Both the position numbers and the translations under genes were made by a program. From Alnus glutinosa (Eukaryota; Streptophyta; Magnoliopsida; Fagales; Betulaceae), in contig NC_084888.1 of the NCBI RefSeq assembly GCF_958979055.1, forward strand, positions 28,126,804-28,190,803: a stretch of 64,000 nt of DNA, in the 5' to 3' direction. Of this stretch, positions 45,661 through 56,546 are shown in pieces (position 1 is the stretch's first letter; each line of letters starts with the position of its first letter). The notes under the pieces were generated by a model. It was not told the origin of the DNA. It made no database searches and saw only the letters and a program-made list of their open reading frames with translations.

Positions 45661-45741
45661 GAGAAATGCTAAAGCATCTACTATGATTTTTATTGAATCA
45701 TTCTGTACTAACTTGGCACAATAGATGTTCTAGCATTTCTC
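45661..45741. mobile_element. Very small MITE, 81 bp
   Basis: GAGAAATGCTAAAGCATCTA at the left is mirrored by GATGTTCTAGCATTTCTC at the right, the same GAGAAATGCTA ends as the elements at 11784 and 24493. No clear target duplication. Probably a deletion derivative of that Mutator-like family. Confidence 0.55.
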
Positions 45742-46248
45742 TAATATTAAATTAGGATCAAGATCGAGAACCATCTTTTTTTTATTTAGAAGGCACCTTT
45801 GTATTAAAAAAAAGTAAAACCAAAAGAAGATGAAAAATATTGTTTGAGAGAAGAGAAGGGTAACTTAATTATTTAAGCAATTCAAGATCTAACTTAATTA
45901 TTCAAAAATACTCTAATTTTCAAAAAAAAAAAAATGTTATCCCTTACTTAATTTCGACTCTATCTATAACTATTTAATTTTTTTAATTATTTTTCCTCTT
46001 CTTTTTTTTCTTTTTTTTTTTTTGTCACAACTCTACTCTCATATTTTGTCAATATCGATCTCATCTTACTATTTGTTGATTCCACACTTTATCTACTTCC
46101 CAATTACCAAAGGAAATAATTTATTTACGACTTTTAAAAGCTACTTGTCCGAAAGCTACAAAGTTACAACTCATAATAAAGTTGTAGTCTCGTTTGACAA
46201 TTATGCTTTTTGAAGAATTTTTTTGCTTTTTAACACACACTCACAAAA

Positions 46249-46249
46249 G

Positions 46250-46298
<49 letters not shown>

Positions 46299-46341
46299 AA
46301 AAAGAAAGAAAGAAAGAAAGAAAGAAAGAAGAAGAAGAAGA
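46249..46341. repeat. Poly(A) tract with GAAA and GAA microsatellite
   Basis: About 48 consecutive A residues are followed by (GAAA)n and (GAA)n. The poly-Lys and poly-Phe reading frames across it are meaningless. Confidence 0.95.
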
Positions 46342-47245
46342 AGAGGAGAATTGATATTTGTCTTTCTCATTTCCTTCTTCCATACAACTTTTTAAAAAAT
46401 AAATCATTGGATTTATAAAACTCACACATTCACCCATTTGCCGATCCTACAAATTTAATGAATGATTTTTTATTTTTATTTTTTTTTAAAAAAAAGCTTA
46501 ATAAGAGAAGGACAAGAGGAAGATGTTTAGACTTTTTCAAAAATTAAAGGCATTATGGTTTGTTTGGGTTTACGATTTGAAAACACAGTTAAACGTTTGG
46601 TAAAATTACAGTTTCACCATTAAAATAACAGTTTAACCTTTAAAATTATGTGTTTTTAAAATCACAACCCCTTGCTTATAATTCCCAATTTTTAAAAACA
46701 CACTTACAAACGATATATTTTCTACAATTTTATTTAAAATTGCACTTTTAATGTGCGAATTCACAATGCAAACGAACCCTATTAAACAATTTCAAACACA
46801 AAATAATTTAAAAAATTTAATTTTTATATAACATCAAAACATTTTTTTATACTTGCACTATATATATATACTCACTTACCAATTGAGGCGCCCAAAAAAA
46901 AAAAAAAAAAATTATTTTTTCATTTTGGGGGTGCTGTTATAATTTAGGGGCCTGAAACTTAACTTGAGGGCCAAAACTGAGGGCAGAGTACTTAGGAGTC
47001 TCTAAACGGGTTAGTTCGAGTCCATTTTTTGAACCCAATATGGTCAGGCAAGCTGAATCTGGTCAGCCCCACGCTATTCCCCAGTCCCAAACTATGATAA
47101 TACTAGATTTTTTTTCTTTTCTTTTTTCCAAGTAGCGTTAGAAATTTAGAAGTTCTAACCATGCCGACAGCCTACAAGGCTACAAATAATAAATTTGCAA
47201 TAGGGACAGTAAATTTTAGACTTTTAATGATATTTAAAAATCTAC

Positions 47246-47249
<4 letters not shown>

Positions 47250-47294
<45 letters not shown>
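47250..47294. repeat. (TA)n microsatellite
   Basis: About 22 uninterrupted TA dinucleotides. Similar shorter TA tracts lie near 23518, 33526 and 63977. Confidence 0.95.
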
Positions 47295-47295
<1 letters not shown>

Positions 47296-48119
47296 CTGTC
47301 GTAATTGAAATAATATGGAAATTAAAATCAAACTTTAATTTTATTTTTTTGTAAGTGTTGATCTAATGTCTGATTATCATTGTCAATTATTAAGTTGTAT
47401 AACATTTTACTAAGAGTTTGTTTGGGATTACGTTAAAAAATATAAATTTTTTTTAAATCAAAAATTTGAAGAAAAAGCATTATAATTTTTAAGCCTTTTT
47501 TTAAAGTGTGTTTTGGGTTTTTTTTTTTTAAGAGAAAAAAGTAAAAGAAAAATAGAGACTTTTTAAGCTTTTTTTTATCAAACTGACCTATTTTTATTTT
47601 ATAGAACTTTTTACTTAGTAAAACTACTTTTTAATCTGTTTGACGCAATTTCAATTAAGGCCTAAATGGCATTAGTCATTTTATTTTACTACTGTTCATC
47701 ATCTCAGCCTTCTTATTACCACTCTTAATTATGAAAGTAAACTGTAAAAGCAAGGTATAAATTAAATTAAGAAATATCCAAAAGTGGCGCAACAAAGTGA
47801 CCCAAAAGAGAACACAACAAATTGGGCAATTACTTCGGTTCACATTTCCCACAGGCCATGAAACTTGCAACGAGGGAGATGGAAACTTGCACCAATGTAC
47901 AACAAGACACCAAGATACAAGAATCATAAAGCTATCATGATAACATACTTTCTTTGTCTTCTTTCTTCTCGGGATTTTCCCACCATTTTCCTCTCTCTTT
48001 CTTTCTCCAAACCCCAAATGCAAATTTTAGTCCATTTCTCCCCGAGCAAGAGAAAGTTCCCTCGGTCCAAACTCCAAAGGGAGTGTAAAACACTAAAACC
48101 ATCGCGTGCTTCAATCCTC

Positions 48120-48363
48120 AACCTCTCTCTCTCTCTCACTCTCTCTTGGGAACCCCATCTTTTTCTCTTTTTTCAATACACCTCTCTCTCTCTCTCTCTC
48201 TCTCTCTCGCACACACGATCGAGGAGAGGGAACCATGGTGTTGTTGCGTTGTTTTGGGCATATTTCAAGGTGGCCGGTGATGGTGAGTGGCCTACGTACG
48301 CTTATTTTGATATTTGAAAAAACATTCGGTAGAAACAAAAAAAAGAATGTCGGTCGTCTGTAA
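48120..48363 (+). other. CT-repeat with start codon in good context; possible orphan first exon
   Basis: Two CT-repeats (48122-48148 and 48182-48209) resemble a plant 5' UTR. They are followed by GAGGGAACCATGG at 48226-48238, a strong start context. The short frame MVLLRCFGHISRWPVM then meets ATG|GTGAGT, a good splice donor. No downstream exon could be found and the frame has no known family. It may be a decayed gene, a non-coding transcript or chance. Confidence 0.25.
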
Positions 48364-48485
48364 ACACATTCTAAGAGAGAGAAGAAAGAGAGTTGTTTGA
48401 GGCATGTGCATGGACTAGTTAGAAGATTGACTTCCAAGTTCTAGATGATCATCATGGTGGGAAAATGTCACCGATAAATAATCCT

Positions 48486-48486
<1 letters not shown>

Positions 48487-48528
<42 letters not shown>

Positions 48529-48581
48529 TCTCAATGGTTTCTCTTGGATTACATTTCCTGACCCTTTTTTTTTTTTTTTTT
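48487..48581. repeat. Two long poly(T) tracts
   Basis: A run of about 41 T at 48487-48527 and one of about 18 T near 48564-48582 suggest poly(A) tails of minus-strand retroposon insertions. No bodies or target duplications could be matched. Confidence 0.6.
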
Positions 48582-48798
48582 TGCATTCTTCCATCATATC
48601 TCACTTGGTGATTAATGATTTAATATATGGATATAGAAATGGGATCATCTTTTTTCCCAGTGTGTTTGCATTGATTAACAAGTTAAATTACATAGTTTTG
48701 CATGCATTTAGGATTTCAAAGCTTGCTTTTGTAGTATTTTCACGTGTCCGCTATGTACAAATATGAGAGGAAATTGTTGTAACTATAATTAATACTTA

Positions 48799-49614
48799 GA
48801 GTTAAATGCATTCTTACCCCTGTGGTTTCTAATTTTTATTTTTTGTTCCTTTCAGTTTTTTTTTTTATCATAGGTGGTACCTGTGCTATAGGAAAAGATG
48901 CAAATAGTATCTCCGTCTATTTTTTCATCCAAAACTAACAGAAATCTACGTTTGCGCCACGTGACACCATTCAAAATGCGACTTGTGGCCACACTTTTTT
49001 TTTTTTTTTAATTTTGATGCTTTTTTTTAAAAAAAAATTGTAGGGAGCCACCCCTTTTGGGCCACAAGAGGGTGGCCAACCACCCCATTTGGCCTAGGGG
49101 TGGCCGAACCACCCCTGTGGCCTATGGGGGTAGTTCGGCCACCCCCAAGGCAAAACTCTCACATTTTTTTGCTTCTCGTTTTGCTCTTGGGGTGGCCGAA
49201 CCACCCCCGTGGTCAAAAACCCTCACATTTTTTGGCTTCCCATTTTGCCCTTGAGGGTGGCTGAACCATCCCCATGGGCCACGGGGGTAGCCGAACCACC
49301 CCCAAGCCAAATGGGGGTGCCCGGCCACCCCCATGTGGCCTAAAAGGGAGCCACTCCAAAAATTATTATTATTTTAAAAAAAAAAAAAAAAGCCTTAAAA
49401 TTAAAAAATATATATATATTATGACCACGTGTCGTATTTTGAATGGTACCACGTGGCGCTAACTTGAATTTCTGTTAGTTTTGGATGAAAAAATAGACGG
49501 AGGTATCATTTGCATCTTTTCCCATAATACAGATACCACCTATGATAAAAAGTAAAACTGAAGAAGCAAAAAATAAAACTTACAAACCACATGGAGCAAG
49601 AATGCAATTAACCC
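48799..49614. mobile_element. Foldback Mutator-like MITE with GC-rich core, 816 bp
   Basis: TAATACTTA flanks it perfectly at 48790-48798 and 49615-49623 (9 bp). The arms of about 220 bp begin GAGTTAAATGCATTCTTACC and, reversed, GGGTTAATTGCATTCTTGCT. They include ATCATAGGTGGTACCTG and TAGACGGAG blocks. The core at about 49041-49360 holds many copies of GGTGGCCGAACCACCCC-type inverted repeats. No transposase; its Pro-rich ORFs are core artefacts. Confidence 0.88.
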
Positions 49615-49976
49615 TAATACTTATGATATAAAATAAACCAATATGTATCCTCGAATAAAGGCGATCCAAATAAAGGTCTGAGATACGAAACCTAAGCTGA
49701 AACTTAATGGAGTTGTATTTTTAGACGAGTGTGGTTTTTTCTCTTTTTGTTTTGTTTTGTTTTTTTTTTTTTGGATAACCTTGATTTGATTTAAGAGGTG
49801 ATAAATGACGAAAATATATTACATTCAGGGAAAACAAACAAACAAAAATAAATTAAAATGAACATAAAATTAAACTTTAAATTATGCCATGCATATAATC
49901 TTCTTTATTTCAAATATGTTGACATTCATCTTTTTAAATGGGGAAGGGGATTTAATAGTTAATACTTTAAAAGCTA

Positions 49977-50347
49977 TTCCTAGTGAGCAAGCTCTTCAAA
50001 TTTTCTCCAAATTTTAACTAAACAATCTACTTTTATTATTTTATCTATCACTTTTAACAAACTTCATACACCAAACTCTCTAAATATTTCTCTATTTCAA
50101 CTAAATATTAATTTTTTATTAGTTTTAAGCAATCACTCTTAACAAATGAAGAGAGAGGGAAAGTGAATTGAAATGAGAGAGAAGTAATAAAATAGTCAAT
50201 AGCTTATGAAATTTGTGAGTCAAATTTGGAGTGAAATTCTGACAAAAGACAAAATAGAGAAATTATAGACAGTTTGTTGAAGTGGACTTTTTTGAGTTTT
50301 TCACCAAATTTGGATGAAAATTTTAAAATAGAGGGCTTACTAGAGAT
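49977..50347. mobile_element. MITE with ~45-bp imperfect terminal repeats
   Basis: The left ATTCCTAGTGAGCAAGCTCT is mirrored by the right-end reverse complement ATCTCTAGTAAGCCCTCTAT, and both continue to TCCAAATTT. The middle is A+T rich. No target duplication was seen. Confidence 0.5.
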
Positions 50348-50454
50348 GTTTTATATATATAATTGAAAACACAAATCAAGATCCTTTAGAATTATATATA
50401 AAATATTTATCTACTAATTACAATTCTTCAAATTATAATAATTAATTTGAGCAA

Positions 50455-50610
50455 ATTCTGAGTATTCTTGGATATAGTGTGGGTTCTCTTATTGTGAGTT
50501 ATCTTGGGGTTCCCCTTAATTTCCTCCGGGCTTAGGAAGACAGATTGTAGTGCTGGTGGATAAAATCATTGCTCGGGCAAGCAGGTTGCAAGAAGAAGCT
50601 AGTACAGATA
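50455..50610 (+). pseudogene. LINE reverse-transcriptase fragment
   Basis: The translation ILGYSVGSLIVSYLGVPL matches the conserved RT-thumb 'lP..YLGvPL' motif of plant L1 LINEs. After one frameshift, VDKIIARAS follows. It is only about 150 bp and has no ends. Confidence 0.6.
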
Positions 50611-51360
50611 TTGCCAATATTCTAAACTCAATCGTAAAACTAGGGGTTTAAGCAATATATATATAGGTTGAATCATGCTTTACAAGAAGGAAACCTTAGG
50701 GAGCCAATCTTGAATTGAGCTCAAGTGATATGATTATTTAAAAACAATAAAAATAAAAAATATGGAATGGAGTTGAACACGCAAAAGTTTAATTGAATTT
50801 ATTTGATAATCTTTCAATCTTATTAGTAGGATGTTAATTTAAACAATTCCATATCGAATCGAATCTTAGTTTATCTTAAGCTTCGTCTGTTTCGACATAA
50901 AAATTTATTGGAAAAAAGTTTTTTCCTATATTTAGGTATTTCGTAATATCATAAATCTTAGTCAAACCAAAAATATTTTCAGTTGACCAGAAAAATCTCA
51001 TTTTAAGCCGTGTAAAATGTTTTTTTTTTCTTTTTTTCTTTTCTGTAAATCATTTTATCAAGTTTGAACTTTTATTTCATAGCCCAAGATATCTAACTTC
51101 CTTCTCGCATGCACTCTTTCTCGTAGTTTATTCTCGATCAGCTTCCGCTACTAATCCCCACCCTTGTCATCACTAATTTCTAGTACGAGTCAAACGCCTA
51201 AAAATATTTTTTACACTAAAAGTATTTTTTCAAAAGAAAATATTTTGCGTCGAAATAATCAAAGCCTTAGTTACATTCTTATAAAAAAAAAAATATAAGA
51301 GTTTGTGAACAATTTGGGAAAGATATGGCTTTGAGTTTCACACAAATTTTGCATTATGAT

Positions 51361-52082
51361 TGTTGGTACAGTTTCCAGATGATGACATGTCAACAAACCA
51401 TCAGCTTTCAATTGACCGTGTATCCGAGGACGTCTACTGTGCTTACAAACAAAAACCTGCAAAAGAACAAATGCTTGCCTAGAGTTGGCCGGTGGTGCTT
51501 CCTCCGATAATTAAGTCAGTGAGGGTTTTGATAGGAGAAAATAATAAATGCAACTGAGAAGTTAAGTGTTACTAAATTTATGACTCATATTTATACCACC
51601 TTCTTCCTACGAGCTTGCACGGCTGATCTTCATAGTTCATCAGCCTATTGCTCACTCGTCGTGAGTGAACTGGACGAGATTTGACATGATCAGCTATCAT
51701 TTATTGTATCCTGACTCCTTCGCATGATGAGCCAACCTGCCAAACAATGCGTGATGTTATAGTTCCCTCTATACTTTGACTTGATTTGACCATCTAATCT
51801 CATATCTAATAAATGCTCATAAATCCTAATAAATGCTAGAATCTTCACCTTAGATGTCTGCAAAGTCTTACGAAGAGTGCTCGACATGACTGTAAGTAGT
51901 CGAGCATCGAGCTGTTCGGATGCTCGGCACAACCTCTCTTATAGAGAGGTGCCTTCTTATCCGAGCAGGACCCTCATCACTCCGAGAGAGTCATGAGTAA
52001 TGGGCCGGCTCTAATATGTGGCCCAATTACACTGGGCCACTCCGAAGTCTAAGCCTAATAACAATAGGATAATTACCCAACA
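51361..52082 (-). mobile_element. Solo LTR, 722 bp
   Basis: On the minus strand it starts TGTTGGGTAATTATCC and ends CTGTACCAACA, with ATGAT on both sides (51356-51360 and 52083-52087), a perfect 5-bp target duplication. Within it lie U5-like bases (TATCGGAGGAAGCACCACCG near 51512-51489) common in plant gypsy LTRs. No internal region remains, so it arose by LTR-LTR recombination. Confidence 0.88.
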
Positions 52083-52525
52083 ATGATATTGATGTTCTTC
52101 TCCGATTGATGCTTGTAATTAGTGATCTAAATTAGAAGGGAGGAAGCATTTCTAGGGTTTCTTATTGAAGGCAAAACTGGATTAATTTATTAGTCTTTAG
52201 AGGAAATGAACCCAATTAAGACAAGTCTAGGCAAGAGTACACAATGACATCATTTACATCGGATGGTTCTATTTCCTTCTTTTCAGTACCAGCTAGAAGA
52301 TCAAACTGGGAGTCCATAAATCATTTGTACGAAATCGAAGCTTTGTCAATTGTCATGACCTTTAGTACCTGCCAATTTCTGGTGAGCTTCCCAAAAAAAG
52401 TTCTGATTACAGGTTGTAATTGATTATGCCGACTGTTGAGTGTTTAGGCCGAGAGCCTTTTCAATGGTAGCACTAGGTTTAGGAGTCTGCTTAATAATTT
52501 TTTTTTTTTTTTTTTTTTTTGTTGA

Positions 52526-53185
52526 GATAATTATATCATTGATCCATGTGGTATGGGATAATTATTTTTTACTCCCTATAGTTTAAAAAGTTCATGGGAG
52601 GTTCTCGTAGTATGCAATAATTACAAATCGATCTCTGGCGTCAAATTCTATTAAAATTTTTAACAGATTCCGTCAAATGCCACGTCAACGACACGTGTCG
52701 CCAATAAGATGGCGACACGTGTCCATCTTAATAAAAAAATATAAATTTATTAAAAATAAATAAAAATACTTATTTTTAAAAAAAAAACAAAAACAAAAAA
52801 TCAGCATGGGTGGCCTGGGGTGGCCCAAAGGCCACCCCCTGTGGCCTGGGGGTGGCCGCGCGCCACCCCCGACGGCCACCCCCAGTGGCTGGGGGCAGCC
52901 AAGCCACCCCCAAAGGGGTAGCCCAGCCACCCTTACTTTTTATTATTATTTTTTTTTAATAAATTTATATTTTTTTTGTTGAGATGGACACGTGTCGCCA
53001 TCTTATTGACGACACATGTCGCTGACGTAGCATTTGACGGAATCTGTTAAAAATTTTAACAGAATTTGACGCCAGATATCAATTTGTAATTGTTGCATAC
53101 CACGAAGACCTCCCATGAACTTTTTAAATCATAGGGAGTGAAAAATAATTATGGCATACCATATGGACCAATGGTGCAATTATTC
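52526..53185. mobile_element. Foldback MITE with GC-rich core, ~660 bp
   Basis: The left end GATAATTATATCATTGATCC mirrors the right-end reverse complement GAATAATTGCACCATTGGTC. The arms (about 210 bp) include GTCAAATTCTATTAAAA, TTAACAGATTCCGTCAAATG and GACACGTGTCGCCA blocks. The core at 52805-52932 is GGTGGCC/GGCCACC repeats. The flanks are T-rich, so the target duplication is uncertain. A half copy of this family lies at 63440-63650. Confidence 0.8.
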
Positions 53186-53203
53186 ATTTTTTGTTTATTG
53201 TTT

Positions 53204-53848
53204 GGGGTAATTACCTTTTTCCCCCATGAACTATCGGCCTATGTCATTTTGCCCCCACGAACTACCAGTTCGACCAAAAGAGAGCATCAAACTACCATTT
53301 TTACACACTTTGCCCCCTTCCGTCAATCTAATTCATGCAAAGACTTAAATGTCCTAACTCAATTTCAAAAATGACCTAAATACCCTCGTCTTAAAAAAAA
53401 AAACTGAAGGTAAAGGGTTGGCTCGTGGCCCACCCCGGCCGTGCGGCCACCCCAGAGGTCGTGGCTGGCCTGCAAGCCACCCCTAGAGGTGGCTTTCGGC
53501 CACCTCTAGGGTGGCTCGCGGCCACCCCTTAGGCCAGGGTGGGCTGTGAGCCACCCGGCCACCTCTGCCGCCACCCCTTTTCCTTTAGGTTTTTTTTTTT
53601 TTTTTTTTTTAAATTTTAATTTTAATTTTAATTTTTTTTGTTAATTACTGTAGAGGGTATTTTGATCTTTAAATCGAAATTAACGGAAAAAAAAAATGGC
53701 ATATTCCATCCAAGTTAACAGGATTCATGACGGAAGTGGACAAAGTGTGTAAAAATGGTAGTTTGATGCTCTCTTTTGGTCGAAGTGGTAGTTCGTGGGG
53801 GCAAAATGACATAGGCCGGTAGTTCATGGGGGAAAAGGTAATTACCCC
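53204..53848. mobile_element. Foldback MITE with GC-rich core, 645 bp
   Basis: TTATTGTTT flanks it perfectly (53195-53203 and 53849-53857, 9 bp). The arms of about 150 bp start GGGGTAATTACCTTTTTCCC and, reversed, GGGGTAATTACCTTTTCCCC, and include GGCCTATGTCATTTTGCCCC. The arms are almost identical, so this looks young. The core at 53418-53580 is GGTGGC/GCCACC rich. It starts only 18 bp after the preceding foldback element. Confidence 0.9.
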
Positions 53849-53857
53849 TTATTGTTT

Positions 53858-55720
53858 TGAAGAAGAAAAAATGTGTTAACGTGACTTAAAATGTGTAAAT
53901 TGTTTTTGTGTTTTAAGAGTGTTTTATGATTAGTTTGTTTGTTTATATTTTTGTTTTGAAAAGAAAAAAACAAAAGACAAAAGAAAAACATATTTAATAA
54001 TGCTTTAGGTTATGATTTGGTAAAAATAAGAATGTGTATGAGAGATGATACACATTTATCTCTTGACAATAAATGAGTAAATTCACTATTAAATATGTGA
54101 GACCACATAAAATTAACCTGTAGTCCCACAAATTCAATAATGAATTTAAAAAAGAGATGTATACGATATATACAAATGATGTATGTGTATTTAGTCTCTT
54201 ACACAAAAGATAAACAAGAGATAAAAGTGTATCATCTCCCATTTTATAGTTGAAATTAAATAATATTTTGCCAAAATTTCTTAAGACACCCTAGTTATAA
54301 AAGATATTTCTCCAAAAGTCGTTTTATAGGTGGAAGAAAGAAAAAGAAACCAGAACCACACCTAAAGCTTTTCAAGTGGACGCCGAGAGGTTTCGAGCCA
54401 GGGGTAGTGCCACTCCCAGTACCATCAAAGATAGTCACGACCACTCTCAATACACATTGAAGGCGGTCTCGGCCACAATCACGATGGCACATCAGGAATG
54501 GCTATGACTATTCCAAGCAATTCTTAAACCGATTATTATTTATCAAAGGTGTCCTTATTGTATACTCGCACTTTTTAAATATTTACCAAGGGCCTTTAAT
54601 TAAGTTTATTGTTAATGCTTATCACGAGTACTGGTCCACGACTTGGATTAGCTACAACGTGGTCCCTTCATGCTTTAGTTTTATGAAGATACATAGATAG
54701 AATGTATCTATGTTTTGTATGATTAATATAAATATATTAATATTTTTAACTTTTTAAATCATATTCCTAAGACATGTAATTAGTTTAATCAATTGAGTCC
54801 ATCTAAATCATTGGGGGAAATTAGTTATATTTTCTTGTGTGATCAAATTTCATCAACAACTTTAACAGAAGAGAATAATATAAATAGTATACCATGGAGT
54901 GTGATTATAACAACATTCACAAAAAGACTTGATTGAAAAGGACGGAGAACTCATGATTTTTGCTAACCCTAAAAACCTAAAGCTACAACATTTACAGAAA
55001 GATTTTGCCCTCTACATCACCCAAAAGATCACACGGTCAGGATCAACAATTTTGTCAAAGATTTCCCCCCCACCCCCTAAACCGACAATATCAGTGGGAC
55101 CCAACTCCCAGTGATTGACAAGATCAGGACCTTTCATATGTCAATCTAGAGAGTCCTCCTAACATCATCCAACGGCATCTTCCTCATACTTAGCGGTTCA
55201 TCAAGTGATTCCTCAGGGCTATTACCAAATACCTTCGCTACACCCAAATCTGCCTCCGGCTAAAGAAAAAGCAAATCAACTTGCTATTAATTAAATAAAT
55301 AAAGCTAATAAAAAGCTAAGCCCAAGCGGTCAAACAATCTTTTCCTTTGACGACAACGTGACGCCCTCTGATCTTCAACACATTGAGTAATCCAACGGCT
55401 ATTAACCCCCTATCAAATCCTCGAGATTATGCACCCCCTTAATGAACATCAAATCGCCTTGTTCCTAATTACCCTTCACTTCTTCCACAATGCCATCCAT
55501 ATCCCTGCTGAGCTAACCCTTAATGCTCGCTAAAGGTTCAGCAATTTGTATGGGTAGTTTAGACATTACGCATTTAGGTATATACCTCCTGCCAAGGATA
55601 GACAAACAAGTAATAAATAATAAGGGATTACGGTCTCATCGATATTGACAGGAATATCTTTAAATCAAAATGAAATCTTTTTCAAAGAAAATCTCGGTTA
55701 ATAAATTATTATTTTCTTTG
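53858..55720. other. Spacer upstream of the ERF gene
   Basis: No intact gene. At about 54000-54250 an ATACACATTTATCTC-type inverted pair (54045 and 54216) suggests a small MITE. At 54900-55560 the minus strand shows short broken peptide-like stretches I cannot assign. The ORF at 54929-55114 has no family features. Confidence 0.4.
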
Positions 55721-55721
55721 G

Positions 55722-55733
55722 TATTATATATAC
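55722..55733 (+). promoter_or_regulatory. Probable TATA box of the ERF gene
   Basis: TATTATATATAC lies about 65-75 bases before the ATG at 55797. It predicts transcription from near 55755, which would exclude the in-frame upstream ATG at 55740 from the mRNA and supports 55797 as the start. Confidence 0.55.
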
Positions 55734-55796
55734 TGTTACATGCACTGTCAGCCTTCGCCGTGTGTGCATGTTTCGTCCCGGCCATTCAAAACAACG

Positions 55797-56546
55797 ATGG
55801 ACGGGAAAGCCTTGCAAACCGTTCCGTTCTTTACCAGGTCCGAGCCCTTTCACACACCCAAACCGTTAAGGTTTCTCACCGAAACACCGTTCAGCTTTTC
55901 CGGTGTTTCGGCCGACCTTTCTCTTTGTGGTGTCGACCACAAAGAAACGGAATCCGGAAAGGAAAAGCCTCCGGTTCTTGATGGAATCGCTGCTGTTGTG
56001 GGCCAACACGTCCTCTTCGGAGGTAGCAACGCAAAGGAAAGTGTAGAAATCGGTGACAAGCCCGAGCACCCGGCCGGTTTCGTTTCGTTTTCGAAACGTT
56101 TCGGTGCCGAAACGGTTAAGGGAGTGGGGAACGTTTCGGTGCAGAAGAGCTATAGAGGAGTGAGGAAGAGGCCGTGGGGGAGGTGGTCGGCGGAGATACG
56201 TGACCGTGTAGGGAAGTGCAGGCACTGGCTGGGCACGTTCGATACGGCGGAGGATGCGGCGCGTGCTTACGACGCGGCGGCGAGGCGGCTGAGGGGGTCG
56301 AAAGCCAGGACCAACTTCGAAATTCCTTCGGTACTGCCAGTAGTGTCATCGCCTTCAACATCTTCATCTTCATCTTCGGATGTTAAGAAGGCGAGTGCCG
56401 CCAAGGCCAAGGCAGCGCAGAGTAGCCGGAAATGCTTGGCGGTGACTTCGGTGGCTCAGCTTTTCAGTTCAAATGTTTGTACTACTAGGGAAGGGAACGG
56501 GAACTTGGAGCTTGACTTGAAGCTGGGTGTATCTATGCTTGTTTAG
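55797..56546 (+). CDS. AP2/ERF transcription factor with C-terminal EAR-like motif (249 aa, intronless)
   Basis: DNA-binding transcription factor, nuclear. A single AP2/ERF domain spans about residues 119-176: [39 protein letters not shown], then [19 protein letters not shown]. Ala and Asp at the ERF-type positions 14 and 19 ([13 protein letters not shown]) indicate GCC-box rather than DREB-type binding. The C-terminus reads [13 protein letters not shown], an LxLxL EAR-like repressor motif, so it is probably a repressor. A second short DLSLCGV stretch is near residue 40. A Ser-rich linker and a Lys/Ala-rich basic patch ([16 protein letters not shown]) follow the AP2 domain. The start at 55797 ([12 protein letters not shown]) is chosen from the TATA position; an in-frame ATG 57 bases upstream would add 19 residues. 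High G+C coding sequence in an A+T-rich setting is normal for this family. The nearest Arabidopsis group is uncertain, so no symbol is given. Confidence 0.93.
   Translation: MDGKALQTVPFFTRSEPFHTPKPLRFLTETPFSFSGVSADLSLCGVDHKETESGKEKPPVLDGIAAVVGQHVLFGGSNAKESVEIGDKPEHPAGFVSFSKRFGAETVKGVGNVSVQKSYRGVRKRPWGRWSAEIRDRVGKCRHWLGTFDTAEDAARAYDAAARRLRGSKARTNFEIPSVLPVVSSPSTSSSSSSDVKKASAAKAKAAQSSRKCLAVTSVAQLFSSNVCTTREGNGNLELDLKLGVSMLV

Larger units (their letters stand above)
44705..48119. other. Gene-free, TE-rich A+T DNA
   Basis: No gene is supported. It contains a small MITE (45661-45741), an A48/GAAA tract (46249-46341), a weak inverted pair at about 46556-46786 (GTTTGTTTGGGTTTACG / CAATGCAAACGAACCC) that looks like an old MITE, and a TA microsatellite (47250-47294). 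Confidence 0.5.

Noticed and set aside
46194..46437. Poly-Lys and poly-Phe ORFs
   Set aside because: They are translations of the A48 and GAAA tracts.
49057..49462. Gly/Pro/His-rich ORFs on both strands
   Set aside because: They read through the GC-rich inverted-repeat core of the foldback MITE at 48799-49614.
54929..55114. 61-codon ORF before the ERF gene
   Set aside because: No family motif, promoter or splice context.
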